Shown: positions 28,501 to 43,500 of the stretch, in pieces
How the letters are laid out: every line of letters begins with the position of its first letter
Position numbering within the stretch: the first letter of the stretch is position 1
Source of the DNA: Bettongia penicillata ogilbyi
Taxonomy: Eukaryota > Chordata > Mammalia > Diprotodontia > Potoroidae
Direction: 5' to 3'
Assembly: GCA_023548195.1 (NCBI GenBank)
Contig: JAJHZJ010000414.1
Location: 2,069,676 to 2,133,675, forward strand
DNA length: 64,000 nt
Notes under the pieces: generated by a model
Seen by the model: only the letters and a program-made list of their open reading frames with translations
Database searches by the model: none
What the model was told of the DNA's origin: nothing
Made by a program: the position numbers and the translations under genes

Positions 28501-31500
28501 GGACAATTGGACAAATGGAAAAGGAAGTACAAAACCTAACTGGAGAAAATAATTCTTGAAAAGGAACAATTGGACAGATGGAAAAGGAGATGCAAAAGTT
28601 AACTGAAGAAAACAATTTGATAAAAATTAGAATCAGGCAGGTAGAAGCTAATGAATCCATGAGACATCAAGAATCAGTCAAACAGAATCTAAAGAATGAA
28701 AAGATAGAAGAAAATGTAAAATATCTAATTGGAAAATAGATCCAGGAGAGAAAAATATAAGGATTATTGATCTAACAGAAAGTCATGATAAAAAAAGAGC
28801 CTGAATAATATCATCCACAAAATCATCAAGAAAAATTGCCCAGAAGTCCTAGCTCCAGGGAGCAAAATTGTCCTCAAAAGAATCTACTGTTCACTTCCTG
28901 AAAGGGAACTCAAATGAAAAACACCAGGGAATATCATTGCCAAATTCCAGAACTATCAAGTAAAGGATAAAATACTGCAGATAGCCAGAAAGAAACAAAT
29001 CAAATATTTAGGAACTACTGTCAGGATCACACAGGACCTTGCAGCTTCTACATTAAAAGATTGAAGGAATTGGAATACCATATTCCATAAAGAAAAGGAG
29101 TTGGGGCTACAACCAAGGATTAATTACCCAGCAAAGTTGAGCATAATATTTCAGGCAAGTGGATGGATATTGAGTAAAATAAGGGCTTTCCAGACCTTCC
29201 TGATGAAAAGGCCAGAACTCAATAGAAAATTCAGTCTTCAAACACAGGTCTCAAGAGAGACATAAAAAGGTAAACAGGGGAAAAAAAGAACTTGTTCCTC
29301 AATATGGGCAAGCTGTTTACATCCCTATCAAGGAAGATGATACTTGTTCATCTTGGTAATTGTATATTTATTATGATATATAAAAGGGATATGTAGATAT
29401 ATAGATAGAGGGAGTGATTATAAATTAAATGATGTGATGATAGCAAATGTGATTTAAGGGGGTGAAGGAATTGTAATGGGAGATGTGAAAAGAAGACAGA
29501 AAAAAAAATTACATCAGAGGAAGAGGACCCAAAATATATTACAATAGAGGGAAAGAGAGGTACTCTCATCTGATTGGGTTCAAGGAGGGAAAATTACTCA
29601 GTTAAGTATAGAAATACAACTAGCTTTTTTTCTGGTTCTGGGAGCCAAGATATTGGAGTGATTGGTAATTTCTCTCTCCCTCCTCTTGTTGACCCTGACA
29701 AGCCCAGAGACTATCTCCCTGGGAAAAGCCCTGGAGCAATGGGAGCTGCTGAATGGGAAAACAGACTCTTAGCATATGAAGTTAGGAAGACTTCTAAGGA
29801 GGGTCCCTCTAGCTGTGGCTGAAGGGGATCAGTGCAGGATCACAGCTGTCCCAGATAACACCAATTCAACAAACCAGAGAAGATACTGAGCCCCACGTGA
29901 GTGAAGCCAGCAACTGCCAATAGCAGGACCCCAGGCATGCCTGAGTACCCAAGGGGAATCAGGAAGACACTAGAGCATATGAGAACACCAACCACTGAGC
30001 TTGCCTATGGTCTAGTTCAGCAGAGAAGACCTCCTGTGGCCAGACTACCCCTCCCCCACACTTAACCACCTAACTCCAGGGTTACTGGGGGAAATCCAAA
30101 AAGATTTCACCTGGCTTCTGCTTTCCAACACAAACCAGCTCATCACAAGGTAAGCTGTAGAATTTTAGCTTCTAGCTGAAAGAGCCAGTGGCCACAACAC
30201 ACAAAGCCTCAAGTTTTAGGCACAAGAGCTGTGGGACAGAGCTGCCTATTCCCTAGAAGCAGAGATCTACTTTAAAAGCCAGGAAAAGGGTAGTAATCTT
30301 GAGTAAGAAGCAAAGCTGAAAAGAAAAGACATAGAATCTTTCTATGGGGAGAAGGACCAAAATGCAAATGCTAAAGAGGTCAGCATTGAGATTGATTTCC
30401 CATCTGAAACTTCAGAAGGAAATATGAACTGGTCTGAAGCGTAAAGTGCCTTCTTGTAAGAGCTCAGGAAGGATTTTAAAAGCCAAATTAGAGAAACAGA
30501 AGAAAAACTGATCAATGACTTTAAAAATATGAAAAAAGAAATCACAGAAGAATTTAAAAGGACAACTGGAGAAATGGAAAAGGAAGTACAAAACCTAACT
30601 GGAGAAAATTACTCCCGAAAAGGAACAACTGGACAGATGGAAAAGGCAATGCAAAAGTTAACTGAAGAAAACAATAAAAAAAAATAGAATAAGGCAAGTA
30701 GAAGCAAATGAATCTCCGAGACATCAAGAATCAATCAAACAGAATCTAAAGGATGAAAAGAGAAGAAAGTGTAAAATATATAATTGGAAAAAACAATTGA
30801 CCTGGAAAATAGATCCAGGAGAGAAAATCTAAGGATTATTGGTCTACCAGAAAGCCATGATGAAAAAAAGAGCCTGGACAATATCTTCCAATAAATCATT
30901 AAGAAAAATTGCCCAGAAGTCTTAGATGCAGAGGATAAAATATTCAAAAAATCCACTGTTCTACTCTAAAAGGGACCCCAAACTCAAAACATCAAGGAAC
31001 ATCATTGTCAAATTCCAGAACTATCAAGTGAAAGAGAAAATACTGCAGGCAGTCAGAAAGGAGCAATTCACATATCAAAGAGCTGCTGTCACGATCACAC
31101 AGGACCTTGCAGCTTCTACATTAAAAGATTGAGGGAATTGGAATATGACATTCCATAAGGCAAAGGAGCTGGGACTGCCACCAAGGATTAATTACCCAGC
31201 AAAATTGAGCCTAATATTTCAGGCAAGGAGATGCATATTCAATGAAATAAGGGATTTCCAGAACTTCCTGATGAAAAGACTAGAACTCAATAGAACATCC
31301 AATCTTCACATGCAGGTCTCAAAAGAGGCATAAAAAAGTAAACAGGGGAAAAAACACTTATTACTCAATATGAGCAAACCTTTTACATCCCAATAAGGGA
31401 AGATAATAATTGTTAGTCTTGAGAATTATATATTTATTATGAAATATGAAAGGAATATACATAGATAGAGGGAGTGGGTATAAATTAAATAATGTGATGA

Positions 31501-34500
31501 TAACAAGTGTGATTTAAGGGTGAGAAGGGATTGTTATGGAAGATGTGAAAAGGAGGAAGCAGAAAAAAATAAATTCCATCACAGGAAGAGGCACAAAATA
31601 CAATAGAAGCAAAGGGGGAGGGTGATGAGCATTGTTTGAGAGGTACTCTCATCTGATTGGATTCAAGGAGGGTGCAACAAATTCATTTAAGTATAGAAAT
31701 ACAACTAGTTCTATAGACAGTAGGAGGGGAAGGGGGAAAGAAAAGGGAGGGAAGGCTAAAAGGGAGGAAAGAAATAGTAAGGGAAAAGGGGAATAAACAG
31801 GAGGGGAGTTGAAATAAGTGAGGGAAGATTGAGGGAGGCAGTGGTCAAAAACTGAAACTCTATTGTGGAGTGGAAGGGAGAAGGAAGAACTAAAAGCATA
31901 AACAAGGGGAAAGGGGATGCAGGGAAAGACACAGATAGTAATCATAGCTGTGAATGTGAATGGGATGAATTCTCCCACAAAATGGAGATGGAGAGCAGAA
32001 TGGATTACAAACCATAATCCAATAATATGTTGCTTACAAGAAGCACATTTGAAATGGGAGCTTACAGACAAGGTAAAGGTAAAAGGTTGGAGCAGAATAT
32101 TTTGTGCTTCAGCTGATGTAAAACAAGCAGGGCTAGCAATCTTAATCTCAGACAAAGGAAAATCAGAAATAGATCTAATCAAAAGAGATAAGGAAGGAAA
32201 CTATATCCTGCTAAAAGGCACCATAGACAATGAAGCAATTTCATTACTAAACATATACACTCCAAGTGGTATGACATCCAGATTTTTAGAGGAGAAGTTA
32301 AGGGAGTTACAGGAAGAAATAGAGAGCAAAACTATACTAGTGGGGGGGTCTTCAACCTCCCCCTCTCTGAACTTGATAAATCTGACCTCAAAATACAAAA
32401 AAAAGTTAAGGAGTTGAAGAAAACTCTGGATAAGGTAGAGAAGATAGATCTTTGGAGAAAATTGAATGCAATAGAAGGGAATATACCATTTTTTCAGCAG
32501 CACATATGGCACATATGCAATAACTGACCATGTACTAGGCCATGAAAACTTCTCAATCCAGTGCAGAAAGACAGAGATAGTCAAGGCATCCTTCTCAGAT
32601 CATAATGCAATAAAAATTATATGTAATCAAAGGCCATGGAAATATAACCCAAAATTTAATAGGAAACTAAAAAATCTAAACCTAAAGAATTAGTGGTTTA
32701 AACAACAAATTATAGAAACAATCAATAACTTCATTAAAGAGAATGACAATAATGGGACAACTTATCAAATCTTATGGGCTACTGCAAAAGCAGTTCTTTG
32801 GGGTAGTTTTACATCTTTGAATGCTTACATAAATTAAATGGAGAAAGAGGAGATCAATCAACTGGACATGCAGCTGAAAAAGCTTGACAAAGAACAAATT
32901 TAAAATCTGCAAGTAAATACCAAATTAGAAATACTGAAAATCAAAGGGAGATTAATATAATTGAAATTAAGAAAACTATTGAACTAATAAATAATATTAA
33001 GTGTTGGTTTTATGAAAAAAACAATAAAATTGATAAACTTTTGGTCAGTCTCTTTAAAAAAAGAAGGAAGAGAGCATTCACTGCCTGTTACTATTCAATT
33101 CAATGATTACTTTTTATTGAATAGTAACTAACAGTTACTATCAGTTCAATAAATATGTTTTAAAAATACTCATTATGTTGTAGTATTGTGCTGGGTACTA
33201 GAGGCATACGATGATAAATAAGGCATAGATATTGATTTCAAGGTATTTACAATTTAACAGGAGGAAAACACAACTACATAAGTATAAATAGACAACTATA
33301 TACTTCATAAGTAATTATACAACAGCAAAGTGGGGTAAGTGCTATGAGAAACAGTAAGAGGAAGAGAAGCTTTTCAGCTGAGTGAGACAGGTACAGCTTC
33401 ATGCTGAAAGTAGCCCCTTAGCTAGGTCTTAAGGAAAGGGAGAAAGTTAAAAAAACAGAGTTGGAAAGAAAGTATTCATGCCAAGATGAAGATGACCAGA
33501 GCAGAGATACTGAATTAGACGTGGGATAGATGAGAATAGGGATAGAGAATGGTCTGCTCTGACTAGATAACGTAATATACAAAGTGAATTGATAAACTAG
33601 AAATGTAAAGATAAACTGAAAAAAAAAGATTGCAAAGTGGGGCGCAAACAGGAAAATTTTGTTTTGTTGTTGTCATGCGATTATTTCAGTCAGGTTTATG
33701 TCTTTGTAACCCCATTTGGTTTTCTTTTGGTGGCGGGGACAGGGTGAAGGAAGATAATAGAGTGATTTGACATTTCCTATTCCAGCTTAGAAAAGTGAGG
33801 CAAACAAGGTCAAGTGACTTATCTAGGGTCACACAGTTAGTAAGTGTCTGAAGTCAGAGTTGAACTGAGGAAGATAAGTCTTCCTGGTTACAAGCCTGAC
33901 CCTCTATCTGCTAATCCACCTAGCTGCCCCTAGCTATCTATACAGAACCCACCAATTTAGAGAAATCATTTACATTTGATTTTTATGCCTTCGACTAGTT
34001 TCATAATACCTGAGATTCTCAGATTCTGAGCTCAGGGGTCACTTCCTCTAGAAAACATTTTATGCTTCTAAATGTGGTTTCTTTACCTTGCACTTCGCAC
34101 AGAACTCTCCTTTACACTTAAATTGTGGTAAAGCAAGTAGAATGTTAGACCTGTATTCAAAATCTATGTTCAAATACATCCTTAAGCACTAGCTGTTTGA
34201 CCCTGGTCAACTTACTTAAGTCTCTTTGAAAATCTCACTTTCTTCATCTGTAAGATGGGAATAAAAATAACTACAAAATTTTCCTTACACTGTGAAGTTT
34301 AAATAAGCTAATGTAAATAAAGTGCTTTTCAAATCTTCAGGTGTTATGTGAATGTCCGCTACTATAATTCCACACATACACATAGAGCTTGTAATGGTCA
34401 TGATGCATTTACAATTAAAACACAGCAGAACTTTGGAGTAAAAACAATGTACCTTTCTACCATGCTGATGAATGCAATAACTTTTCTTTGGATAGTAGAT

Positions 34501-37500
34501 TTAGAGTTGAAACAGACCTTAAAGGTCATCAAGTTCAACCTTTACATTTTACAGATGAAGAAACTAAGTCTCAAAGGCATTAAGTGATGTCCCCAGGGTT
34601 ATAAAGCTAATTTCTGAGATAGGATATGAACTCAGGTCTTCCTGCATCTAAATCCAGCATTCTATCCGCTATTACCTAAGCTACCTATCCACCTACCTAC
34701 CTAAGTCTTTAAAGATTTGTCTTATTGAGAGACAGAAAGAGTGTTACAAATGGCTGGAAAGGGAATTCAAAGATGCATTCAAAGAAGACCCATTTCTTTG
34801 CTAATCAGAATTTCAAAGCATGACACAAAGACTATTTGTGGATGAATATTTTCAAATTTTTACTCAGGCTTACCAATGTGTTTCAGAAAGGTTAACACAG
34901 CAGTTTCTGCTTCTGGTATGATTTCTACTTCAAAATCTCCTTCACTTTTTGACAAACCACTAATGTTCTCCACCAGCAAAACTAGGAGATACTCATTCTC
35001 TGGATCTTGGAGATTTTTAAGTGCAACCAAAGAAGGAACATTTTCAGAATCTTTGGACATGTCCTCTGTCTCATCCATTCTTCTGCCCAGGGGGAGCTTT
35101 GTGTCCTGATCTTCTGATACATCTAGTTTTAAGGACACAAAAACATCCCTAATTAGGATTACAAACATTATTACCAAAGTGAGAAGTTATAATGCATGTT
35201 TTTCTTTTTATCACTTTCTAATATTTTAAGTAAATCAATTACAAACAGATGTTCTCTGTAATTAAAAACAACAACGAGCTTGTCCAGAAAATCCAACAAT
35301 TCCTCACACAAATATTTACTTTTGGTTAAATTGTCAACTTCCAATCCATGGAGTTTTCCCTTGTGCCCAGTAGGGGGAGAAAATGCAATAAAATTAAGAG
35401 AAACAGCTTGACTTCATCCATGGTCCATAGCTATTTGGTAAAAATGAAAAAAAAAAAAAAGACAATAACAACCAGGTCTTCTCAGGGAAAGAATGAGAAA
35501 CATAGTTGGGAGGAGGGATGGTTTAATATGGAATAATGAACTAGCAAATTGAAATGAACATATTCAGATTTATTTGCTGGTTCTTACCATTCTTGCCTTG
35601 TAACTCTAAGTGATTCATGCGCAAGACCACTCAAGATCAGATAGGAATGCTGACATTTAAGGAAGAAAAACAATTTACTTGTTATATGTACATCAGACTA
35701 ATTCAGAATTAACTGTTACCTTGTTCTTGGGGTCTCGCTTTGATCTTGGACTCCTAAAGACCAAACGAAGAAACAAGCATTAAGGAGAATGCCTTTCCAC
35801 TTAGAAGATGTGGCTGGGATCAGCCTACAACACCTGCATGAAATAAATATACTCAATTCTGTAGTTGCCTATGATCAACAGATTTATAAAGCAAGTAAGA
35901 CACAAATCCTTCTGTACCTATCCCCTGGTCAGCTTATACCTTAAAGTATCATGTTCACTTGTGGGGGCCATATGAACGTGACAAAATGATTATAATTCTT
36001 TGGAAAGTTATTAGAAGGGAAGAAAGGGAACAGAGTCTGCTTGTCTGAGTGAAGGAAATAGGAGTAGGGACTAGGTGGAGAAGTACAAGAGAGGTATGGG
36101 CAGGACATCATCCCTCACACTTCAGGTGTGGCTTCCTGCCAAGATGATTCATTGAAATAGAGTTAGACTACCTAGTTCCCACATTAATGTACAAAACCCT
36201 GAAGTTCTCAAGAGACTGAATACTGATTTTTTATAAAGATCCAGTAAAAACCATAGTAAATGACTTCTTATTCACCAGAGCTGCGTGTTACCTCACCCAA
36301 TATCCAAAGGCAACAAGAAAAGCGACCTCCAGCAAAGCCTCTGTGAGCAGTGATGGGCCTGACACATGCACAGCTGACAAAGTTTTGAGACCAGAGGTAG
36401 CAAGAGTAAGGTGATCCCCAAGAAAGCCCTGCAATGTCCTGATCTGGGGTGCCAGAAATGGCCCTCAATATTCATTGTTCTGAAATTCAAAGATCCATGG
36501 AGGGATTGGGGAGAGGGTCAGTCTTCAGAAAGCAGAGGTCAATATAAAAACCCACGTGACCTAGAGGAAGACTCAGCAGAATAGGCCACATCACTCAAAA
36601 GCTCAACAATGGGGTGGAGCTGGCATTAAGCTCTAATTCAGGAATTAGGGCTGGCCAGATGAGTAAATCAAATATAAAATATAACCTCTATAAAAATTAT
36701 TGCAAACGTAAATATTTCCTCCCAAAAGAAGGAGATAGTAGCTTTAAAACAACCACTAGCAGAGATTCAGATAAAACAATGAATTTTCCACAAGGACTAA
36801 CTACATAATTCCCTAACAGAAGTGGAGGAAGAGACAATTTAAACAATGTTTTTAAAGCTCTGAAAAAAAGAATCAGAAGAGGAATTAGAAAGTCACAGTG
36901 GATAGAGGGTTGGACCTGGAATTAGAAAGACCTGAGTTCAGATCTGACCTCAGACCCTTTCTAGCTGGCTGAATCACTTTACCTCTGTTTGCCTCAATTC
37001 CCTTATGTGTAAAATGGGGGTAATGATAGCCCCTACCTCCCAGGCTTGTGAGGATTAAATGAGATAATTATTGTAAAGTGTTTTAGCACCACGCCTCCGT
37101 ATAGTAGGTGCTAAATAAATATTAGATATTATTATTATGAAACCCCAAATAGATGAAACAATAGATAATGTTGACAAGGGACAGCTAGATTAGAAGAAAA
37201 TCAAAATACTGAAAAGACAGAAAAGTTATGATGCTCCCCCCCAAGAAAATGGCACTAGAAAACAAGTCAGGGTAGAGTAACTTAGAATCTTTGAACTCCC
37301 CAAATGATAATAAAAATAAAAGGTTTGGACATCATTTTAAAGAAAATTCATTTGCATGAAAACTGCCCAAATCTGTAGAACCAAAAGTCTAAATAAAGAT
37401 AGAAAAAATCTATCATAATTGTCTTGCAGAAAACTGAAAAGGAAAAATCTCAGCAATATTAAAGTCAAATATTCAGAGGTTAACTGACTTGCAGCTAGCA

Positions 37501-40500
37501 AGTGTCAGGCTGGATTTGAACTCAGGTCTCACTGACTATGCTGTACTTTTGTCTTTACTCAGCCATCTTGATTGTCATGGGAATTGGTTTTGCTTGTTTA
37601 TGAATTATTTTTAACAAGGGGCTTGTTTTCCTTTTGTAACAGGAAAGAGAAGGGAGGGAAAATAAATGCTAACTAAAACATAGAAACACCAGTTTAAAAA
37701 TTGAGTTGAACTGAATTCAGCTGTATGCCCCGTAGGTAGTTCTTCATACATATTTTGGGTTTGAAAATTATAATGTTCATTGCTTTTTTCCTTCCTGTAA
37801 ATATATTTATCACACTTGGAGCTCTTTCATTTCAACAACCATGTATTAGGTACCTATTTTGTGTATGGTACCTAGATATTTGGCATATAAAGAAGAAAAT
37901 GTTCTTACCATCAAAACCAAATCAAATATTCTACTTGGAGGATAAAAGAGGAGTAAGTAAATACAAAATGGATGCTAAATAATACAAAGTGATTTTAAGT
38001 GATAAGGACAACTAACACCTGGGAGAGGAGGGTGGGAATCAGGGAATCTTGTCTATGAAGTGGCATCTGAGTTATGTGTTGGAGGAAGAGAGGAATTCTA
38101 GGAGGCTGAGAAGGACCAAGGAACGTGCTGGTCTTAATTTTCTATTCCTTCTACTATCTTGTTCTAGCATCTTAAGTTAGCGCTTGCTGTTTTCAACATG
38201 ACCAAGAATTCACACTTCTCTCTTTCATATCTTTCTTGACTTCAGGTAGTGAATCCCTGCGCAATTGCCTGAAAAAATACCCCTCTTCCTCTTTGATCAT
38301 ATGTAAGATATATTTACTCCTGTTGGGATTGCTTCTTCATTTCCTTCATCTGCATCCTTTGCCGTAGGTAATCTGACAGTGAGCTTCAACTTCTCTTCTC
38401 CTGGCAAGTCTAACTCATGATTCTCTCTCTCCAGGACTCGTTTCTCCGCTGAAAAATATGCATGAAATCAAGAGGATAATGTGGTGATCTTAAAAAAGGA
38501 AAAAATGCTGTACTTGTTTTAAACCCTATTGGTACTGATTTTATTTTGCTTTGCTGTCAGGTATATTTCCAAATATCATTCCCCTTCCCGTATCCCATGA
38601 AGCATTCCTTGTTAAAACGAATAAAAAATAAAGAGAAGGAAAATACAGTTTGACAAAATCAACAAATTGTGTCTTGTGAATTCTACAATAATTTATTATA
38701 CCCATTGTCCTCTGTAAAGAAGGGAAGGGAGTGTATTTTCTCAACTCCTCTCAACACTGAACTTGGTCATTATTACAAAGGAAATAACATACTAAAATAT
38801 TTATGCTTTATAACTCAGAGATTCCACATTTATGTACGTACCTCAATGATAATAATGATTATAGCTAACATATTTGTAGCATTTACTATATTCCATGCAT
38901 TGTGCTAAGCACCTTATAATTATTACCTCATTTGATCCTCACAATAACTCTATGAATTAGGTGGTATTATCATCATCATTTTACAAATGAGGAAACAGAG
39001 ACAAGCAGAGATTATGTGACCAGCCAAGGTCACACAGTTAATAACTTCTGAGTCTGAGTTTAAACTCACATTTTCCTGACTCCAGGCATAGCATGTCAAG
39101 CATGTCACTGATAAACAAGTCTCCATATACACTAAAACATTTAGAGGGGCACTTCATGTAGTAGTAATCAACTAAAAATAAAATAGATGCTTATTGGGGA
39201 ATGAGTAAACAAATTATGGTATGTAAATTAATGGAACTTTACTACGCTATAAGAAAGAAAATGTGAAGAATACAGAGAAGCATAGTATGACTATGAACCA
39301 AGGCAAAGTGAAGGAAGCAGAGCCAAGAAAAAAACAGATACACAATGACTACTACAATATAAAGTGGAAAGCACAACTACCATTAAAAAAAGTTGAAAAT
39401 GAATGTAGCAAACAGAGGGAAGACCTAGGGAGTGGGGCCAGCAACCACCAACACCAAGACCCCAAGTATGCCTTAGCACCCCAGGGGAATCAGAAAGGTA
39501 CTGGTGCAGGTGGGTTTAACAACTGCTGAGCTTGTCTATGCTCTAGCTAAGTAGAGGAGACCTCCTATGACCAGACTGCCCCTCCCCCACACTTAATGCA
39601 GTTTGCTCCAGGATAACTATGGGGAAACCCAGAAAGACTTCACCTGGCCTCTGCTTTCCAGCACCAGCCAGCCCAGCACCAGGTAAGCTGCAGCATTTTA
39701 ACTTCTAGCTAAAAGAACCAGAGGCCACACCATACTTATCTCAAGAGAGGCATAAAAAGGTAAACAGGAGAAAAAACTTATTCATTGTGGGCAAACTGTT
39801 TACATCCATATAAATGAAGATGATACTTGGTAATCTTGAGAATTGCACATTTATTATGATATATAAAAGGGATATATATAGATAGAGGAAGCAGGTATAA
39901 AGTAAATGATACCAGGATAAAAATGTGATTTAAGGGTGCAAAGGGATTGTCATGGGAGATGTGAAAAGGAGGAGGCAGAAAAAGATAAATTATATCACAG
40001 AAATAAGCACAAAAATATCTTAGAGTAGAGGGAAAGAGGGGAGGGAGATGAGCATTGTCTGAGAGATACTCTTATCTGATTGTGTTCAAGGAGGAAATAC
40101 CAAACTCAGTTAAGTACAGAAATATAACTAGCTAAATAAGCAGGAGGAGGGGAAGGATGAAAGGAAACAGAGGGGAGGCTAAAAGGGAGGGAAGAAGTAG
40201 TAAGGGAAAAGGGGAGAAAAATGAAGGGGGGCTGGAAGCAGGGAGGGAAGGCTGAAGGAGGCAGCAGTCAAAAATAAAAACTCTATTGTGAAGGGGAAGG
40301 GAGAAGGGAGAGCTAAAATCATAAACAAGGGGAAAGAGGATGGAGGGAAAGACACAGATAGTAATCATAACTGTGAATGTGAATGAGATGACTCCCATAA
40401 AATGGAGATGGAGAGCAGAATGGATTAAAAATCCATAACCCAACAATAAAGAAACACAAGAAACAAGAAACACATTTGAAATTGGTTCATACACATAGGG

Positions 40501-43500
40501 TAGAGATAAAAGGTTGGAGCAGAATATTTTGTGCTTCAGTTGATGTAAAGCAAGCAGGGGTAGCAATCCTAATCTCTGACAAAGCAAAAGTAGAAATAGA
40601 TCTAGTCAAAGGAGATAAGGAAGGAAACTATATCCCACAAAAAGGCACCACAGATAACAAAGCAATTTCATTACTAAACATACATGCTCCAAGTGGTATA
40701 ACTTCCAAATTCTTAGAGGAGAAGTTAAGAGAGTTACAAGAAAACATAGACAGCAAAACTATACTAGTGGTTGACCTCAACCAATTCCTCTCTGAACTTG
40801 ATAAATCTAACTTCAAAATAAACAAGAAAGAAGTCAAGGGGGTTAATAAAACGCTGGGTAGGTAGATATGATAAATCTCTGGACAAAACTGAATGGAGAC
40901 AGAAAGGAATATATCTTTTTCTCAGTGGTACTTGGCACATATGCAAAAATTGATCAGGTAATAGGCCATTAAAAACCTCACAATTCAGTGCAAAAAGGCA
41001 GAGATAGTCAATGCATCCTTCTCATATCATAATGCAATAAAAATTATATATAATAAAAGGTCATGGAAATATAAACCAAAAATTAATTGGAAGCTAAATG
41101 ATCTAATGCTGAAGAAGGGGTGGGTTAACCAACAAATCATAGAAGCAATGAATAACTTAATTCAAGAGAATGGCAATAATGAGACAACCTACCAAAACTT
41201 ATGGGATACTGCAAAAGCTGTTCTTAGGGGAAGTTTTATATCATTAAATGCCTACAGGAATAAAATAAAGAAAGAGGAGAACTGCTAAATAAAACTAAGA
41301 GTTGGTTTTATGAAAAAATCAATAAAATTGATAAACTTTTGGTCAATTTGATTAAAAAAAAAAGAAAACCAAATTAGCAATATAAAAAGTGAAAAGCATT
41401 CCTCCAGTGAAGAGGAAATTAAATAATAATTAGAAATGACTTTGCCCAGTTGTATGGCATAAATTAAGCAATTTAAATGAGATGGATGATTATTTTCAAA
41501 AACATAAATTGCCCAGATTAACAGAAGAGGAAGTTGAATACTTAAATAACCTCATCTCAGAAAAAGAAATTGAGCTTGCCATCAGTGTCCTCCCTAGCAA
41601 AATATCTCAAGTATCAGATGGATTTACAAGTGAATTCTATCAGACATTTAAAGAACAGTTAATTCCAATACTATATAGACCATTTGGGAAAACTGGGAAA
41701 GAAGGAGTCCTACCAAATTCTTTTTCTGATACAAATATGATTCTGATACCTAAACCAGGAAGAGACAAAACAAAGAAAATTATAGACCAATTTCTCTAAT
41801 TGCCAAAATTTTTAATAAGATATTAGCCAAAAGAATACAGCAAATTATCACAAGATAGGACTTATACCAGGAATGCAGGGTTGGTTTAATATTAGGAAAA
41901 CTATTAATATCACTGATCATATCAACAACAAAACTGAAAGAAACCACATGATTTTCTCAATAGATGCAGAAAAAACTTTTGAAAAAATACAACACATATT
42001 CCTATTGAAAACACTGGAGAGCACAGGAATAAATGGAACTTTCCATAAAATAATAAGCAGTATCTTTCTAAAATTATCAGCAAGCATTATATGCAATGAG
42101 GATAAGCTACATGCACTTCCAATAAGATTAGGTGTGAAACAAGGATGTCCATTATCCCTACTATTTTTCAATATGGTATTAGAAATGCTAGCTATAACAA
42201 TTAGAGAAGAAAAAGAAATTGAAGGAATTAGAATAGGCAAAGAAGAAACAAAGTTTTCACTCTTTGTGGATGATATGATGATAAAGTTAGAGAATCTCAG
42301 AGAATGAAGTAAAAAAAACTACTTGAAAATAATAAACAACTTCAGCAAAAGTTCCAGGTTACAAAATAAACCCACATAAATCATCTGCATTGCTATATAT
42401 TACTAACAAAGCCCAACAGCAAGAGATAGAAAGAGAAATCCCATTTAAAGTTATGGTAGACACTATAAAATATCTGGGAGTCTGCCTGCCAAAACAAACC
42501 CAGAGACTACATGAACACAATAACATTACTTCTTGCACAAATAAAGTCTAATTTAAGTAAGTAGAAAAATATCAGTTGCTCATGGGTAGGCAGAGGTAAT
42601 AAAATAAAAATGACAATAGTACCTAAAGCAATTTACTTATTCAGGGCCATACCAATCAGACTACCAGAAAATTATTTTCTAGAGCTAGAAAAAATAATAT
42701 CACAATTCATCTGGAAGAACAAAAGGTCCAGAATATCAAGGAAACAAATGCAAAGAAATGCCAGGGAAGGTGGCCTAGTCCTGCCAGATCTCAAAGTGTA
42801 TTATAAAGCAGCAATCATCAAAACCAGTTGGTACTGCTTAAGAAACAGAGGGGATACCAGTGGAATAAGTTTGGCACTCAAGACACAGTAGTCAATGAAT
42901 GAAGCAATCTACTGTTTGATAAATCTAAGTGATAAATGATAAAATAAATAATAAATGATAAATGATAAGTGATCAAAGGATATGAACAGGCAGTTTTCAG
43001 AGGAAGAAATTAAAACTATCTTTAGTCATATAAAAAAATGCCCTAAATCACTATTGATTAGAGAGATGGAAATTAAAACAACTCTTCTTTTTAATTTTTA
43101 TTATTATTTTTTGTTTTCAGCATTGTACAATCACTTCCAAGTAACTTAGATTTTTCTCCTCCCTCCCCCTCCTTCCCCCTACCTCCCCCATCCCTCCCTC
43201 AAAAGGCATACAATTTCATGTGGATTCTACACATACATTCATATTAAATACATTTTCATTTTAGTCATGTTGCATAGAAGAATTAAAATGAATGGGAGAA
43301 ATCACACAACAAACTAAAATGTAATACAAAGAAAATGATCTGTTACATTCTGCGATCAAATTCCATAGTTCCTTCTCTGACTGTGGAAGGCATATTGCCT
43401 TAAAAGACCAATGAGAATTTTTTAAGCCTTTACATTACAATGAAGTCCTAAGTCTACCAGAAAAAATCCTCGCACACTGTGGTTGCTGCTGTGTATAAAG

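Noticed and set aside
31649..32182. 177-codon minus-strand frame, hydrophobic
   Set aside because: Antisense of the L1 inter-ORF purine tract and ORF2 start; the apparent hydrophobicity comes from pyrimidine-rich codons. The similar frame at 40132-40587 is rejected for the same reason.
42942..42972. Short tandem units (aataaatgat...) resembling an array
   Set aside because: Only a few imperfect AT-rich units within a decayed L1; no repeat-spacer structure. No CRISPR-like array exists anywhere in the window.
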